The position numbers were made by a program, and so were the translations under genes. 64,000 bases of DNA from Acidobacteriaceae bacterium (GTDB lineage Bacteria > Acidobacteriota > Terriglobia > Terriglobales > Acidobacteriaceae), in contig JANXYB010000005.1 in assembly GCA_025350325.1 (NCBI GenBank), forward strand, positions 19,283 through 83,282, written 5' to 3'. Shown here one piece after another: positions 44,788 through 54,358 of this stretch. The stretch's first letter is position 1. Each line of letters opens with the position of its first letter. The notes below the pieces were generated by a model, which made no database searches, was not told the DNA's origin, and saw only the letters and a program-made list of their open reading frames with translations.

Positions 44788-46632
44788 TCAGTTCGATTCG
44801 CCGTCGCCGCCCAGTCCAATTGACCTCATAAGTTCCAGCGCATTGCTCGCCTGCACGATGCCTGGCTTCAATTTGTAATCGAAGATCAATTTGTTCCCGT
44901 CGAGCTGATCCTCGAAGTGGCAATTGACCGCCCGATCTCCCAGTGTCTGCGGGATCTGCGTCAGAGCCAGATCGTGTGTGCTGACAATGCCGATCGCATG
45001 GCGGTTCATGAGAGTCCGCACCACAAGCTGGGTTCCCGCTAAACGGTCATTTGAGTTGGTACCCGATAACAGTTCGTCCAACAAAAACAAAATGGAGATG
45101 GGCCCATTCGCGAGATCAGTAGCCAGCTTGAGCCTGTGAATCTCAGCATAGAAGCGCGAAACGCCACCCGACAGCGAGTCAAGGATGCAGATTGATGCAG
45201 CAACATTGAGAGGCGAAAGCGTCAACTTCGTGGCTCGCACGGGTGCGCCGCACTGAGCCATCACAGTTCCCACTCCAACAGCGCGAATAAACGTACTCTT
45301 GCCTGCCATATTAGGCCCACTCAGAATGATCAGTTGCCTTTCGTCGCCCAACTTCACGTCATTGCGCACTGCAGTTGAAACCGGCAGCAACGGATGCGCA
45401 AGTCCTTCCGCATCGAACGTCGGCCCGTGCTCAACAAATTCTGGAAACACATCGCGGGGGTTTTCGTATGCGTAACCTGACAGAGCCGTAAGCGCTTCCA
45501 TCTCTCCGATGGCACTCATCCACTTGCGTATTTCCGGCCCAAACTCTAGCTGCCATCGCTCAGCCATGAACACAAACTGCGCGCTCCAGAATGTAAGCAC
45601 ATCCAACAATCGCGCCGCGGGATTGCGCCGTGACTGCAGATACGAAACGATGCGCGCCAATTTCCTAATCGCGACAGACGGCTCGACTCCGTCATTTCTA
45701 AGCGCATTTTGCAGCCCCACCAACTTCGGTGATAAAAAAGTTTCACTCTCTAAAAGCTGCAACACGCCGGCCAGCAATTCAAGATCTTCGGCGGCTTCCT
45801 CTACTGCATCCGAAGCCTGATCGAGGCGAGCATGCAGCCGATGCGCCCAAGCCAGATTCAAAACAGTTACTGCGAGCGCGACCCTGCCAAATCCCCACAA
45901 TCCCCAGCAAACCATGCCCGCAATCCAAACAACGCCCAGCACTGAAGTCGCAATCCGCGTCGCGCGTCCCGTGAAAACAGAACCCCTCTCACCCCAGGCC
46001 GCGAGTTTACCTGGTTGCACTCCGGCCCGCACCGTTTGGCCTGGCGTGAATAACTTTTCGCGAAACTCCACTCGCCCTTGCAAGTCTCTGACCGCGTTTT
46101 GTCGCGCGTGAATCTCTTCTACCGGGGCTGCAGCTAACAACCATGCGGACAGCGTTTCTTCACCCGCGCGCGTTCGGGCCGTGCACAGCAATTCAAACAG
46201 CGACGCATGGCCAAATAAATCCAGATCGCGCGCGTAAGGATGTGCAGGATCGAGAAAGCGTTCGCCGGTTTCGCCGGTGCCCGCCCACCGATCCTCAACC
46301 CGCGCAAGCCCGCGCTCATAAAAGTCGATCGCACGCAGCCGAACATGAATCGACCGCAGCACTTTCTCATGCGTCGCTGCCAAAAAAATAAACAGTACAA
46401 TGGGAACGATCAGCAATTCAAGAATGGCAAATTGACGAATAAATATAGCGGCACACACAAGGGTCAGCAGAGCAATCAGAACCTTGCCGTAGCCCAGCAG
46501 TTTTTCGCGCCGTTGTTCTGACCCCTGCACCAGCCACAGGCGTTTCAACTGCACTGCATAGACTTGCGCTGGTTCTTCTTTGGTTGGAAATTTTGTACCG
46601 GCGTCCAATGCGCTGCTCCGCTGCTTACTCAA
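44788..46632 (-). CDS. MutS-family ATPase with N-terminal membrane anchor
   Basis: A MutS-core homologue of 614 residues that lacks the mismatch-recognition domain I. Two hydrophobic segments at about 51-66 and 70-86 and another pair near 228-265 suggest membrane insertion. The central region is a helical lever/clamp part. The C-terminal ABC-type ATPase has Walker A GPNMAGKST (439-447), the MutS loop SGGVSRFYAEI and Walker B LFLLDELLSGTNSNDR, followed by IVSTHDLALT. This is the MutS-related class often described as membrane-bound and of unknown function, not the repair MutS1. The start is ambiguous: TTG 46632, or TTG 46608 after GGAG. It lies 56 bases after phoU and converges with addA. Confidence 0.82.
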   Translation of the reverse strand: MSKQRSSALDAGTKFPTKEEPAQVYAVQLKRLWLVQGSEQRREKLLGYGKVLIALLTLVCAAIFIRQFAILELLIVPIVLFIFLAATHEKVLRSIHVRLRAIDFYERGLARVEDRWAGTGETGERFLDPAHPYARDLDLFGHASLFELLCTARTRAGEETLSAWLLAAAPVEEIHARQNAVRDLQGRVEFREKLFTPGQTVRAGVQPGKLAAWGERGSVFTGRATRIATSVLGVVWIAGMVCWGLWGFGRVALAVTVLNLAWAHRLHARLDQASDAVEEAAEDLELLAGVLQLLESETFLSPKLVGLQNALRNDGVEPSVAIRKLARIVSYLQSRRNPAARLLDVLTFWSAQFVFMAERWQLEFGPEIRKWMSAIGEMEALTALSGYAYENPRDVFPEFVEHGPTFDAEGLAHPLLPVSTAVRNDVKLGDERQLIILSGPNMAGKSTFIRAVGVGTVMAQCGAPVRATKLTLSPLNVAASICILDSLSGGVSRFYAEIHRLKLATDLANGPISILFLLDELLSGTNSNDRLAGTQLVVRTLMNRHAIGIVSTHDLALTQIPQTLGDRAVNCHFEDQLDGNKLIFDYKLKPGIVQASNALELMRSIGLGGDGESN

Positions 46633-46688
46633 GAGTATCGCAGCGATAGCATCGAACTATCGGAGCCGCTCCATTCGCTCGGCAGGCT

Positions 46689-47384
46689 CTATTCCGCGAC
46701 CTTTCCATCTTTCTGCGCTGCCATCACGCTCTTGTGATGACGAACGTCCGCGCCCTGTATCCAGAAAATGACATCCTCGGCAATATTGGTAGCATGGTCC
46801 GCCACCCTTTCCAGGGCGCGACAAATCATCAACGCATTGAGAGCCTGCGGAGCACTATGGCTTTGCTCTTCCATCACCTTGGTGAGCGCTTTATACGCGG
46901 CACGATTCATCGAGTCGACCGCGTCGTCCATCATCAGCACCGTGCGCGCCAATTCAGGGTCGGCGTCGATGAAGGACTGCAAACTCTTGCGCACCATTTC
47001 AGCCGCTAGGGTTGCCATGCGCGGAATGTCCACTGGTAGATCCGCGACCGACATCTGCTCCATGCTGCGCACCCGTTCGCTGATGCTCTTGGCAGCATCG
47101 CCTACGCGTTCCAGGTCCGCATTGATTTTGATCACGCTCAAAATGAAGCGCAGATCGATCGCCATCGGCTGCTCCATCGCTAACAGGTCGAGAGCCGCCT
47201 GATCGATATCCCGCTCCAATCGATTGATCGCGATTTCGCTGCGGAGTACCAAGTCGCAAATCGAGAGATCGCGCACACGATAGGCTTCAATGGCGCGCTG
47301 AATAGCCTGTTCGGCCAGCCCTGCCATTACCAGCAGGTTCTCTTTTAACTGGTCGAGACTTAGTTGAAAGCGAATGCGCGTCAT
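46689..47384 (-). CDS. phoU: Phosphate uptake regulator PhoU
   Basis: Negative regulator of phosphate signalling, 231 residues, all-helical. The two repeated PhoU three-helix bundles are visible, with the metal-binding signature [14 protein letters not shown] and the second [17 protein letters not shown]. It acts with the Pst transporter and a PhoR kinase, which is not in the window. It starts with an ATG overlapping the pstB stop by four bases (ATGA), so it is the last gene of the pstC-pstA-pstB-phoU operon. The final 15 residues are non-conserved. Confidence 0.94.
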   Translation of the reverse strand: MTRIRFQLSLDQLKENLLVMAGLAEQAIQRAIEAYRVRDLSICDLVLRSEIAINRLERDIDQAALDLLAMEQPMAIDLRFILSVIKINADLERVGDAAKSISERVRSMEQMSVADLPVDIPRMATLAAEMVRKSLQSFIDADPELARTVLMMDDAVDSMNRAAYKALTKVMEEQSHSAPQALNALMICRALERVADHATNIAEDVIFWIQGADVRHHKSVMAAQKDGKVAE

Positions 47385-48139
47385 CCGAACCTGCCCGTGA
47401 TGTAATCCTCCGTACGTTTGTCTGTAGGGTTCGTAAATATCTTATGCGTCGAATCAAATTCAACCATCCGGCCATTCAAGAAAAAACCGGTCTTCTCAGC
47501 CACGCGCGCTGCCTGCTGCATGTTATGCGTCACAATCACGATAGTGTACTGCGATTTGAGTTGAAAAATCAGGTCTTCAATTTTTGAGGTCGAAACCGGG
47601 TCGAGCGCTGACGCCGGTTCATCCATCAGCAACACCTCGGGATCGACCGCCAACGCTCGCGCAATACACAATCGCTGCTGTTGACCGCCAGACAGGCTGG
47701 CTCCCGATTTCTTTTTGAGATCGTCCTTCACTTCATCCCACAGCGCTGAATTCTTCAACGATTTTTCTACAATCTCATCGAGAACACGATGGTTCGTATA
47801 TCCATTCAGCTTCAGTCCCGACGCCACGTTATCGTAAATCGACATCGTCGGAAAAGGATTGGGGCGTTGAAAAACCATTCCCACGCGACGCCGAATCTCA
47901 ACCGGCTTTGCATCGTTATAGATATCCAGGTCGCCAATTAGGACGGTTCCCGTCACGCGCGCAATTGGGTTGGTCTCGTGCATTCGATTGAGGCAGCGCA
48001 CAAACGTGCTCTTTCCGCAACCAGAAGGCCCAATCAGCGCCGTAGCTTGATTTGCAGGGATCTTCAGATTGATGTCCTGCAGCGTGTGATTGGTCCCGTA
48101 CCACGCATTCAGGTCTGTAACCTCGATGCCGACGCCCAC
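47381..48139 (-). CDS. pstB: Phosphate ABC transporter ATP-binding protein PstB
   Basis: ATPase subunit of the high-affinity phosphate importer, 252 residues. Walker A is GPSGCGKST, the signature [16 protein letters not shown], Walker [12 protein letters not shown] and the H-loop THNMQQA, all intact. The family-specific stretch [13 protein letters not shown] and [10 protein letters not shown] is typical of PstB. The start codon is GTG at 48139, immediately after the pstA stop, with AGGGG eight bases upstream. Strong conservation makes the assignment secure. Confidence 0.96.
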   Translation of the reverse strand: MGVGIEVTDLNAWYGTNHTLQDINLKIPANQATALIGPSGCGKSTFVRCLNRMHETNPIARVTGTVLIGDLDIYNDAKPVEIRRRVGMVFQRPNPFPTMSIYDNVASGLKLNGYTNHRVLDEIVEKSLKNSALWDEVKDDLKKKSGASLSGGQQQRLCIARALAVDPEVLLMDEPASALDPVSTSKIEDLIFQLKSQYTIVIVTHNMQQAARVAEKTGFFLNGRMVEFDSTHKIFTNPTDKRTEDYITGRFG

Positions 48140-48988
48140 CTAGCTTGCCCCTTTCAACACACCGCGGCTGGTTACATACCTCACCAGCGAGACCGCGATC
48201 ACAATCAACGCAATCAGAACCAGTGCCCCAGCCCACGCCAGCCGGTGCCACTCGTCATAAGGCGAAATGGCATAAACATAAATCTGCAGGGGCAGCGCGG
48301 CAATTGGTTCTTTGAGGCTTGTACTCCAGAACGCATTGCCCAGCGCAGTAAAAATCAATGGCGCAGTCTCTCCTGCCACGCGCGCAAAGGCGAGCATGCA
48401 TCCGGTAATGATGCCGGGCGACGCCGTCTTCACCGTAATCGACAGCACAGAGCGCCAGTTAGGCACGCCCAGCCCCAGTGCTGCTTCACGCACCGCATGC
48501 GGCACCATCAGCAGCATCTCTTCAGAGGTTCGGCACACTGTAGGAATCATCATGATGCCAAGTGCCACCCCACCTGAGAAAGCCGAGAAATGCCCTTGCG
48601 GCAGCACGATCAACGAGTAGGCCGCAATCCCCATCACAATCGAAGGGACACCATTGAGCACGTCGGCAGTGAACCGAATCGCATTGGCCAGTTTAGTGCC
48701 TCGTCCAAACTCCGCTAGATAAATCCCGCCACCAATCCCGACAGGCACGCCGATCAAGCTTGCAATGCCCAACAACACGCCGGAGCCCACAATCGCGTTC
48801 GCCATTCCGCCGCCCGCTTCACCTACCGGCTTCGGTATCTGCGTAAAAAACGCGAGGTTCAAAGAACTCGCGCCCTTGTATATCAGGTACACAAAAATCG
48901 CGACCAGAGGCGTAACTACCAGTAACGTTGCGAGCACCGCCAGCGCGGTGACCGCACCATCGGTCACCGCGCGCACTTTCGATCGCAT
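48140..48988 (-). CDS. pstA: Phosphate ABC transporter permease PstA
   Basis: Inner-membrane permease of 282 residues with six likely helices. The conserved cytoplasmic EAA-like loop is VPHAVREAALGLGVPNWRSVLSITVKTASPGIITG, and the family hallmark VPSIVMGIAAYSLIVLP precedes it. It pairs with PstC in the membrane. There is no gap between its stop and pstB, and 31 bases separate it from pstC. Periplasmic phosphate-binding protein PstS is not in this operon. Confidence 0.94.
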   Translation of the reverse strand: MRSKVRAVTDGAVTALAVLATLLVVTPLVAIFVYLIYKGASSLNLAFFTQIPKPVGEAGGGMANAIVGSGVLLGIASLIGVPVGIGGGIYLAEFGRGTKLANAIRFTADVLNGVPSIVMGIAAYSLIVLPQGHFSAFSGGVALGIMMIPTVCRTSEEMLLMVPHAVREAALGLGVPNWRSVLSITVKTASPGIITGCMLAFARVAGETAPLIFTALGNAFWSTSLKEPIAALPLQIYVYAISPYDEWHRLAWAGALVLIALIVIAVSLVRYVTSRGVLKGAS

Positions 48989-49019
48989 TGCGAATCTTGC
49001 CGCGCTCAGAAAATTCTCC

Positions 49020-50114
49020 TCAATGTGCCTGCGCAGGAGTTCCCCGCGTCACAACCCAGACCAGAATGCGAGCTATCGCATTCACCACAATCGTCACCAC
49101 AAACAGCGCCAGTCCAATTTCGATCAAGGCGCTGCGATGCAAATCACCCGACGCTTCGGCGAACTCATTCGCAATCACCGCCGCCATTGAACTGCCATTC
49201 GCCAGCAGTGAGCGATGAATCTCCGGCGTATTCCCTATAACCATGGTTACGGCCATGGTTTCGCCCAGCGCCCGGCCCAACCCTAGAATCACCGCGCCGA
49301 CAATGCCGATGCGTGCATTGCGTAACACGCCCATGCGAATCATTTCCCATCGTGTAGCCCCGAGCGCCAGCACCGCCTCGCGCTGCGAATGCGGCACCGC
49401 CAACATAACTTCGCGGGTAAGTGACGAGATGATCGGCAAAATCATGATGGCAAGAATGACGGCGGCAGATACGTAGCCCAGCCCTGTAGGATTGTCGTCC
49501 GAGAATAGTTTTGTCCAGCCAAGCCACTTCACCAGCATCGGATTGACGTGCTCCCGTAGCAGCGGCACCAGCACAAACACCGCCCAAAGTCCGTATATGA
49601 TGCTGGGAATCGCCGCCAGTAATTCCGTAAGGAATGCTAACGGGCCGCGCAGAATTCCAGGGCACATTTCCGTGAGAAACACCGCCACCCCGATGGCCAG
49701 CGGAACCGCCAGGACCAGGGAGAGTAACGACGAGACCAGGGTGCCATAGACAAACGGGATCGCGCTAAAATGTCCGTTCACCGGATCCCAATAATTAGGC
49801 AAGCCGGTTGAAGGATCAAAGTAGGCTCTGTAAAAAAAGCTGAAACCAATCTTGCTCCAAGCAAGGTCTGAGCGCAGCACCAGCTCTGAGGCGATAAGAA
49901 TGACAATGCCAAAAATGCTGAGTCCGCAAACAACCATCAGGACGTGAAAGGTGCCGTCCATAATCGCGGAGTTCCCGCGCGCAAGCAGGAACTTGCGCAC
50001 AGCGGATGTCTCTGCGAACGGGGGCTCCGCCACTCTCTTAGCGTCAGCAGCGGCGGGTTCAATCTGGACTTTAGGGCGGGAGACGCGTATCTCGGGCACT
50101 TGAACTTTCACCAT
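49020..50114 (-). CDS. pstC: Phosphate ABC transporter permease PstC
   Basis: First gene of the operon; 364-residue inner-membrane permease. A polar N-terminal extension of about 45 residues (Pro/Ala/Val rich) precedes the first helix and is longer than in Escherichia coli PstC. The EAA-like loop reads VPHSQREAVLALGATRWEMIRMGVLRNARIGIVGA, and IPSIIYGLWAVFVLVP is the matching family block. Six or more helices. The promoter must lie in the 244-base gap shared with the divergent GH78 gene; I see no convincing Pho box there. A pstS gene would normally precede this gene, but the upstream neighbour is unrelated and on the other strand. Confidence 0.93.
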   Translation of the reverse strand: MVKVQVPEIRVSRPKVQIEPAAADAKRVAEPPFAETSAVRKFLLARGNSAIMDGTFHVLMVVCGLSIFGIVILIASELVLRSDLAWSKIGFSFFYRAYFDPSTGLPNYWDPVNGHFSAIPFVYGTLVSSLLSLVLAVPLAIGVAVFLTEMCPGILRGPLAFLTELLAAIPSIIYGLWAVFVLVPLLREHVNPMLVKWLGWTKLFSDDNPTGLGYVSAAVILAIMILPIISSLTREVMLAVPHSQREAVLALGATRWEMIRMGVLRNARIGIVGAVILGLGRALGETMAVTMVIGNTPEIHRSLLANGSSMAAVIANEFAEASGDLHRSALIEIGLALFVVTIVVNAIARILVWVVTRGTPAQAH

Positions 50115-50358
50115 CTGTAGGCTACCGGGCCTAGATGAATAGAAGGTTACAGGGTTGCTAAAGCGAGTGCCTGCAACATTAATATTGGTTTATAAATGAT
50201 CGTTGTGGTCGCCTGTCCTGGTTTGCCCACAGAAAAGTCACCCGACCTCAACGGAATGAGGCGGCAATTCGCATCTATTCAAAGCGCGTCCGACTGTTTC
50301 TCGCATTGAACTCATTTTTTCGGTTAGTCTTGGTGCGGTAAACCGGAGACCAACTGCA

Positions 50359-52746
50359 ATGCGCTCAATGTTCGCGGCAATCATCCTGTTCCTGGTCGTT
50401 CCCCCTATCGGCAGCCAGTCCCCGGTCGCGGCCGACCCTCCCCACCACGATTGGAAAGCTGCCTGGATAACCCATCCGACCGCACCGCTACGCGAGCCTG
50501 CAGTCCTCTATTTTCGCCATACGCTCGATCTTGCGGCCGCTCCAGCCACCTACATTGTGCGCGTCAGCGCTGATAACCGCTTTATTTTGTTCGTCAACGG
50601 TAAGCGCATGGGGGACGGACCGGCACGCGGCGACCTCGACCACTGGCGCTATGAACGCTTCGACCTCGCTCCCATGCTTCATGCCGGTTCTAATCTCGTC
50701 ACCGCTACGGTCTGGAATTTTGGGGTTTACGCCCCCGTCGCACAAATGAGCGACCGCACCGCCTTTCTCCTGGAGAGTGAAGCCACCGGGCCTGCGTCCA
50801 TCAGCACTCCCGCAGGCTGGCTAGTAGAGCAGGAACAAGGCCATCGCACGCTTGACCGCACCTCGGTCACGCAGAAGACCTATTTCGCCTCCGGGCCCGG
50901 CGAAGAAATCGATGCGACCCAATACGACTGGCAGTGGAATACACCCTCGTCCCCCGCTACTAAATGGCTGCCCGTTGCTTCGCCAATGCGCGACAGCATT
51001 TTTCCCAATGTGAATCAAGCTCACTCCGCTGACACCACCAGCGACAATCCATGGGGCCTGGTCCCCGACCCGCTTCCGCCCATGGAGATGAAACCCACGT
51101 CCGCAGGTGAGACCGTGCGCGCAGACGCAGCCTATCGCGGGTTTCCTGCTTCCCCCACGACCATTGCTGCCGAGACCCACACTCACGTTCTGCTCGACCG
51201 TAAAACCCTGACCACGGCCTATCCCGCCCTCACCGTCTCTGGCGGCAAGGGCGCTCACATCACCCTCACCTACGCCGAAGCACTCTACGACAAGGCGCAG
51301 CACAAAGCCGACCGCGATGCCGTCGACGATCGCGCCGCTCTGGGCCTCACCGACAGCTTTCTGCCCGACGGCGGCCCGCACCGCAGGTTTGAACCGCTGT
51401 GGTGGCGAACGTGGCGCTATCTCGATCTCGACATCACTACCGCCGCCGACCCGCTCACGCTTGAATCCCTCACGGCCAGCTTCACCGCTTACCCATTTAA
51501 CGAGCGCGCCAGCTTCCGATCCGGCGATGCTGACCTCGACAAGATTTGGGAAACGAGTTGGCGCACCGCCCGCCTCGACGCCCATGAAACCTATATGGAC
51601 ACGCCCTATTACGAGCAACTGCAATATGCGGGGGACACGCGCATCCAGGCTCTGATCTCCTACTCCGTGGCCAACGACGACCGCCTCGCTCGCCAGGCCA
51701 TCGCGGCCTTCGACCAGTCCCGCTCCCCCGAAGGACTCACCCGCAGCCGTTATCCGAGTTCCCTGCCGCAAACCATCCCGCCCTTCTCACTGCTTTGGAT
51801 AGGCATGGTGCACGACTACTGGCTGTACCGGCCAGACCCCATGCCCGCACGCGATGCTCTTCCGGGCATCCGCGCCGTCTTGGGCTGGTTTAACGGCCAT
51901 GAAGACCCCAACGGTTTGCTCAACAAACTCCCCTGGTGGAGCTTTATCGACTGGGTCTCTTCCGGTGAAATTCCTACCTACGACGCGGGCGGTCAGTCCT
52001 GCGTCACTTCGCTGCAATATTTGGGCGCACTCACCGATGCCGGTGATCTTGAAACCGCGCTCGGCGACGCATCTCTTGCCGCCAAAGACCGAACACGCGC
52101 AAACCACGTTCGCGCCGCCCTGCTCAACCAATGCTGGAAAGCCAACCGCGCACTCCTTGCCGACAGCCCCGACGGCAAGGTCTTCTCGCAGCAAGCCAAC
52201 ATCCTCGCGGTCTTATACGACGTTGTTCCGAAAGACGAGCAACGGAAGGTGTTGCAAAAACTCCTCGCTATCGAGCCCGGCTCCACTCCCGACGGCGTTC
52301 TCAGCGCTTCCTACTATTTCCGCTTTTACCTAGCCCGCGCACTCGATCATGCCGGCCTGGCCGACGAATATCTTCACTCGCTCGACCCGTGGCGCAAAAT
52401 CCTCCCCCTCCACTTCAGCACCTGGCCTGAGATCCCCGGCGACACCCGGTCCGATTCGCACGCCTGGTCGGCTCACCCCATCTACGACATGCTCACGCTG
52501 GTTGCCGGCATCGAGCCCGCCAGCCCAGGTTTCGCTACCGTCCGCATTGCTCCTCACCTCGGCCCTCTCAACTCCCTCACCGCAACATTCCCGCACCCGC
52601 AAGGCGACATTCAAGTGCAATACCAGCGCAGCGCCACAAGCCTGGACGCAACCATCACCCTCCCCGGCAAATTAGCCGGTACGTTCGCCTACAAAGGAAA
52701 GGTCTGGCCGCTCCACCCCGGCATCAATCACGTTGCTGCCAATTAG
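50359..52746 (+). CDS. Secreted glycoside hydrolase, alpha-L-rhamnosidase-like (GH78 type)
   Basis: Exported enzyme of 795 residues with signal peptide MRSMFAAIILFLVVPPIGS. A galactose-binding-like N-terminal domain (YIVRVSADNRFILFVNGKRM) is followed by further beta domains and an (alpha/alpha)6 barrel from about residue 390. The barrel start HETYMDTPYYEQLQYAGDTRIQ corresponds to the GH78 block whose acidic residues (E419 and the following Asp) bind substrate; canonical members have CPQRDERxGWTGD, so this belongs to a divergent subgroup. A C-terminal beta domain closes it. It likely trims rhamnose or related sugars from plant or microbial polysaccharides, with the sugar unproven. The ATG follows GGAG at longer than usual spacing. 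Confidence 0.82.
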   Translation: MRSMFAAIILFLVVPPIGSQSPVAADPPHHDWKAAWITHPTAPLREPAVLYFRHTLDLAAAPATYIVRVSADNRFILFVNGKRMGDGPARGDLDHWRYERFDLAPMLHAGSNLVTATVWNFGVYAPVAQMSDRTAFLLESEATGPASISTPAGWLVEQEQGHRTLDRTSVTQKTYFASGPGEEIDATQYDWQWNTPSSPATKWLPVASPMRDSIFPNVNQAHSADTTSDNPWGLVPDPLPPMEMKPTSAGETVRADAAYRGFPASPTTIAAETHTHVLLDRKTLTTAYPALTVSGGKGAHITLTYAEALYDKAQHKADRDAVDDRAALGLTDSFLPDGGPHRRFEPLWWRTWRYLDLDITTAADPLTLESLTASFTAYPFNERASFRSGDADLDKIWETSWRTARLDAHETYMDTPYYEQLQYAGDTRIQALISYSVANDDRLARQAIAAFDQSRSPEGLTRSRYPSSLPQTIPPFSLLWIGMVHDYWLYRPDPMPARDALPGIRAVLGWFNGHEDPNGLLNKLPWWSFIDWVSSGEIPTYDAGGQSCVTSLQYLGALTDAGDLETALGDASLAAKDRTRANHVRAALLNQCWKANRALLADSPDGKVFSQQANILAVLYDVVPKDEQRKVLQKLLAIEPGSTPDGVLSASYYFRFYLARALDHAGLADEYLHSLDPWRKILPLHFSTWPEIPGDTRSDSHAWSAHPIYDMLTLVAGIEPASPGFATVRIAPHLGPLNSLTATFPHPQGDIQVQYQRSATSLDATITLPGKLAGTFAYKGKVWPLHPGINHVAAN

Positions 52747-52881
52747 ATCGCAGACAGGAATAGAACGCGGGGTGTACGGGTAGTAGCTTGAGACGCTCCT
52801 AGGTTACTTTCAGAAGAAAATCGATGTATCTGCGCCAATTCGTCGTTTCGCCGTGTCCCCAGAACGTGCTACAACTCCAGC

Positions 52882-53961
52882 ATGGCTAAGAGTAAGGATT
52901 CCGCGCCATCGGGCCACGTAAACCTCAGGATGTTGGCTGAGCATTTGGAGCTTTCGCAGACCACGGTTTCGCTGGTCTTGAACAACTCTCCGTCGGCAAA
53001 ATCTATCCCGCTTGAGACCCGTACGCGCGTGACGGAAGCTGCGGATCGCCTCAATTACCGGCCCAATTATTTCGCGCGCTCGCTGCGTCAAAGCCGCTCG
53101 ATGAGCGTGGGGGTTCTCGCGCCAGACCTGAGCGAAGGCTATTTCACCTCAGTCATGGGCGGCGTCGTGCAGGAACTAACCCGCGCCGCCTACTTCTATT
53201 TCACTGCATGCCACGACTGGAAGCCGGAGCTGATCGAGCAGTATCCCCGCATGTTGGTGGAGCGTGCCGTCGATGGCTTCCTGCTCCTGAACACCCCTGC
53301 AGACGACATCGCCGTGCCCGTTCCGGTGGTCGCTATCTCGGCACACAGCGCCGTCGAAAATGTCACCAACATCGTGCTCGATCATCATCAGGCAGTGTCG
53401 TTGGCGCTGCTCCATCTGCATCAGTTGGGCCATCGACGCATTGCATTTATGCGCGGCCCCCAAGCGATTCCGGATTCCGAATATCGTTGGCAGAGCATTC
53501 AGCAAGTCGCCGGCGAGATCGGATTCAGAATCGATCCCGCTCACGTCATTCGAATCGACACCGAAAGCTGGTCGATGAAGACCGGGTATCATCCCATGGC
53601 CCCGGAAATCGGCTACAAGCCGATGAAGGCGTTGCTTGAAAAATCGCGCGACTTTACAGCAATCTTCTGCTTCAACGACATCGCCGCGATTGGTGCTATT
53701 CGTGCCCTGAAAGACGCTGGCCTCACCGTGCCTGGAGACGTATCGGTCGTGGGATTCGACGACATTCAATCCGCAGCCTACTCCACGCCGTCGCTCACTA
53801 CCGTGCGCCAGCCCCTCGTGGCCATGGGACAACGGGGCGCGCAGGTACTGCTTGAACGAATCGCAAATCGCGAAGCCGAGTTCCCTGCCGAGATTGTAAT
53901 GGCACCCGAACTGGTCATCCGCGAATCTACCGGCCCCGCGCCCGTCGCCGCCAAGGCGTGA
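52882..53961 (+). CDS. LacI-family transcriptional regulator
   Basis: Sugar-responsive repressor of 359 residues. The N-terminal HTH covers about residues 13-60 (VNLRMLAEHLELSQTTVSLVLNNSP and the hinge helix RPNYFARSLRQSRS). The effector domain contains SMSVGVLAPDLSEGYF at the start, then GHRRIAFMRGP, FCFNDIAAIGAIRALKDAGLTVPGDVSVVGFDDIQSA, and TTVRQP near the end, all diagnostic of the LacI/PurR fold. It lies 135 bases behind the GH78 gene in the same direction, so control of that enzyme is a reasonable inference. I see no clear palindromic operator in the short gap. Confidence 0.93.
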   Translation: MAKSKDSAPSGHVNLRMLAEHLELSQTTVSLVLNNSPSAKSIPLETRTRVTEAADRLNYRPNYFARSLRQSRSMSVGVLAPDLSEGYFTSVMGGVVQELTRAAYFYFTACHDWKPELIEQYPRMLVERAVDGFLLLNTPADDIAVPVPVVAISAHSAVENVTNIVLDHHQAVSLALLHLHQLGHRRIAFMRGPQAIPDSEYRWQSIQQVAGEIGFRIDPAHVIRIDTESWSMKTGYHPMAPEIGYKPMKALLEKSRDFTAIFCFNDIAAIGAIRALKDAGLTVPGDVSVVGFDDIQSAAYSTPSLTTVRQPLVAMGQRGAQVLLERIANREAEFPAEIVMAPELVIRESTGPAPVAAKA

Positions 53962-53968
53962 ACCCTGC

Positions 53969-54175
53969 CTATCCGCAGAACGCCTCAAACCAGCGGCTGA
54001 TGTATACCTGCGCGTGCGCCTCGCCGCAGTAGTGCCGGGCATGCGGCGCGTCCGCCGCCTCTTTCGTCCACTTGATCACCGTCAACTCCGCGGTGCCGCA
54101 GTGAATCACGAACCACCTTACAGGTGTTTCGCTCTCCTCACCGCAAATTTCACATCGATAACTCGTCCCGATCAT
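53969..54175 (-). CDS. Small Cys/His protein with CxxC motif, unknown function
   Basis: A 68-residue acidic protein from ATG 54175 (MIGTSYRCEICGEESET), preceded by a purine-rich GGGGGCGG; twelve further codons are open upstream. It has a zinc-knuckle-like pair CEIC, then HCGTAEL, then a C-terminal cluster HARHYCGEAHAQVYISRWFEAFCG. The five Cys and four His suggest one bound metal, likely zinc. No signal peptide. I do not recognise the family; it converges with the LacI gene and follows it by eight bases, so transcripts overlap. Coding potential rests on the clear start and compact composition. Confidence 0.6.
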   Translation of the reverse strand: MIGTSYRCEICGEESETPVRWFVIHCGTAELTVIKWTKEAADAPHARHYCGEAHAQVYISRWFEAFCG

Positions 54176-54358
54176 CGTGCCGCCCCCATCTAGAGCAGTT
54201 ACGGAATACACGTAGCCGTTTTAAGCTCAGTCAATGGTGGCTTATCTCGATGAAAAGCCTCTTGAGTGTGTGCTTGCGGTCTACATCAATTCCGAAACTG
54301 CTATCGTCCCTTGGTCCCTGCGTCCCAGGTTTCTGTGCCCTACGCCCCTGGTCCCTGT

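Noticed and set aside
50115..50358. Pho box upstream of pstC
   Set aside because: I see A+T-rich stretches but no paired CTGTCAT-like repeats that I would defend.
50821..51771. 316-codon minus-strand frame inside the GH78 gene
   Set aside because: Gly/Val/Arg-rich shadow of a G+C-rich gene with no ribosome site.
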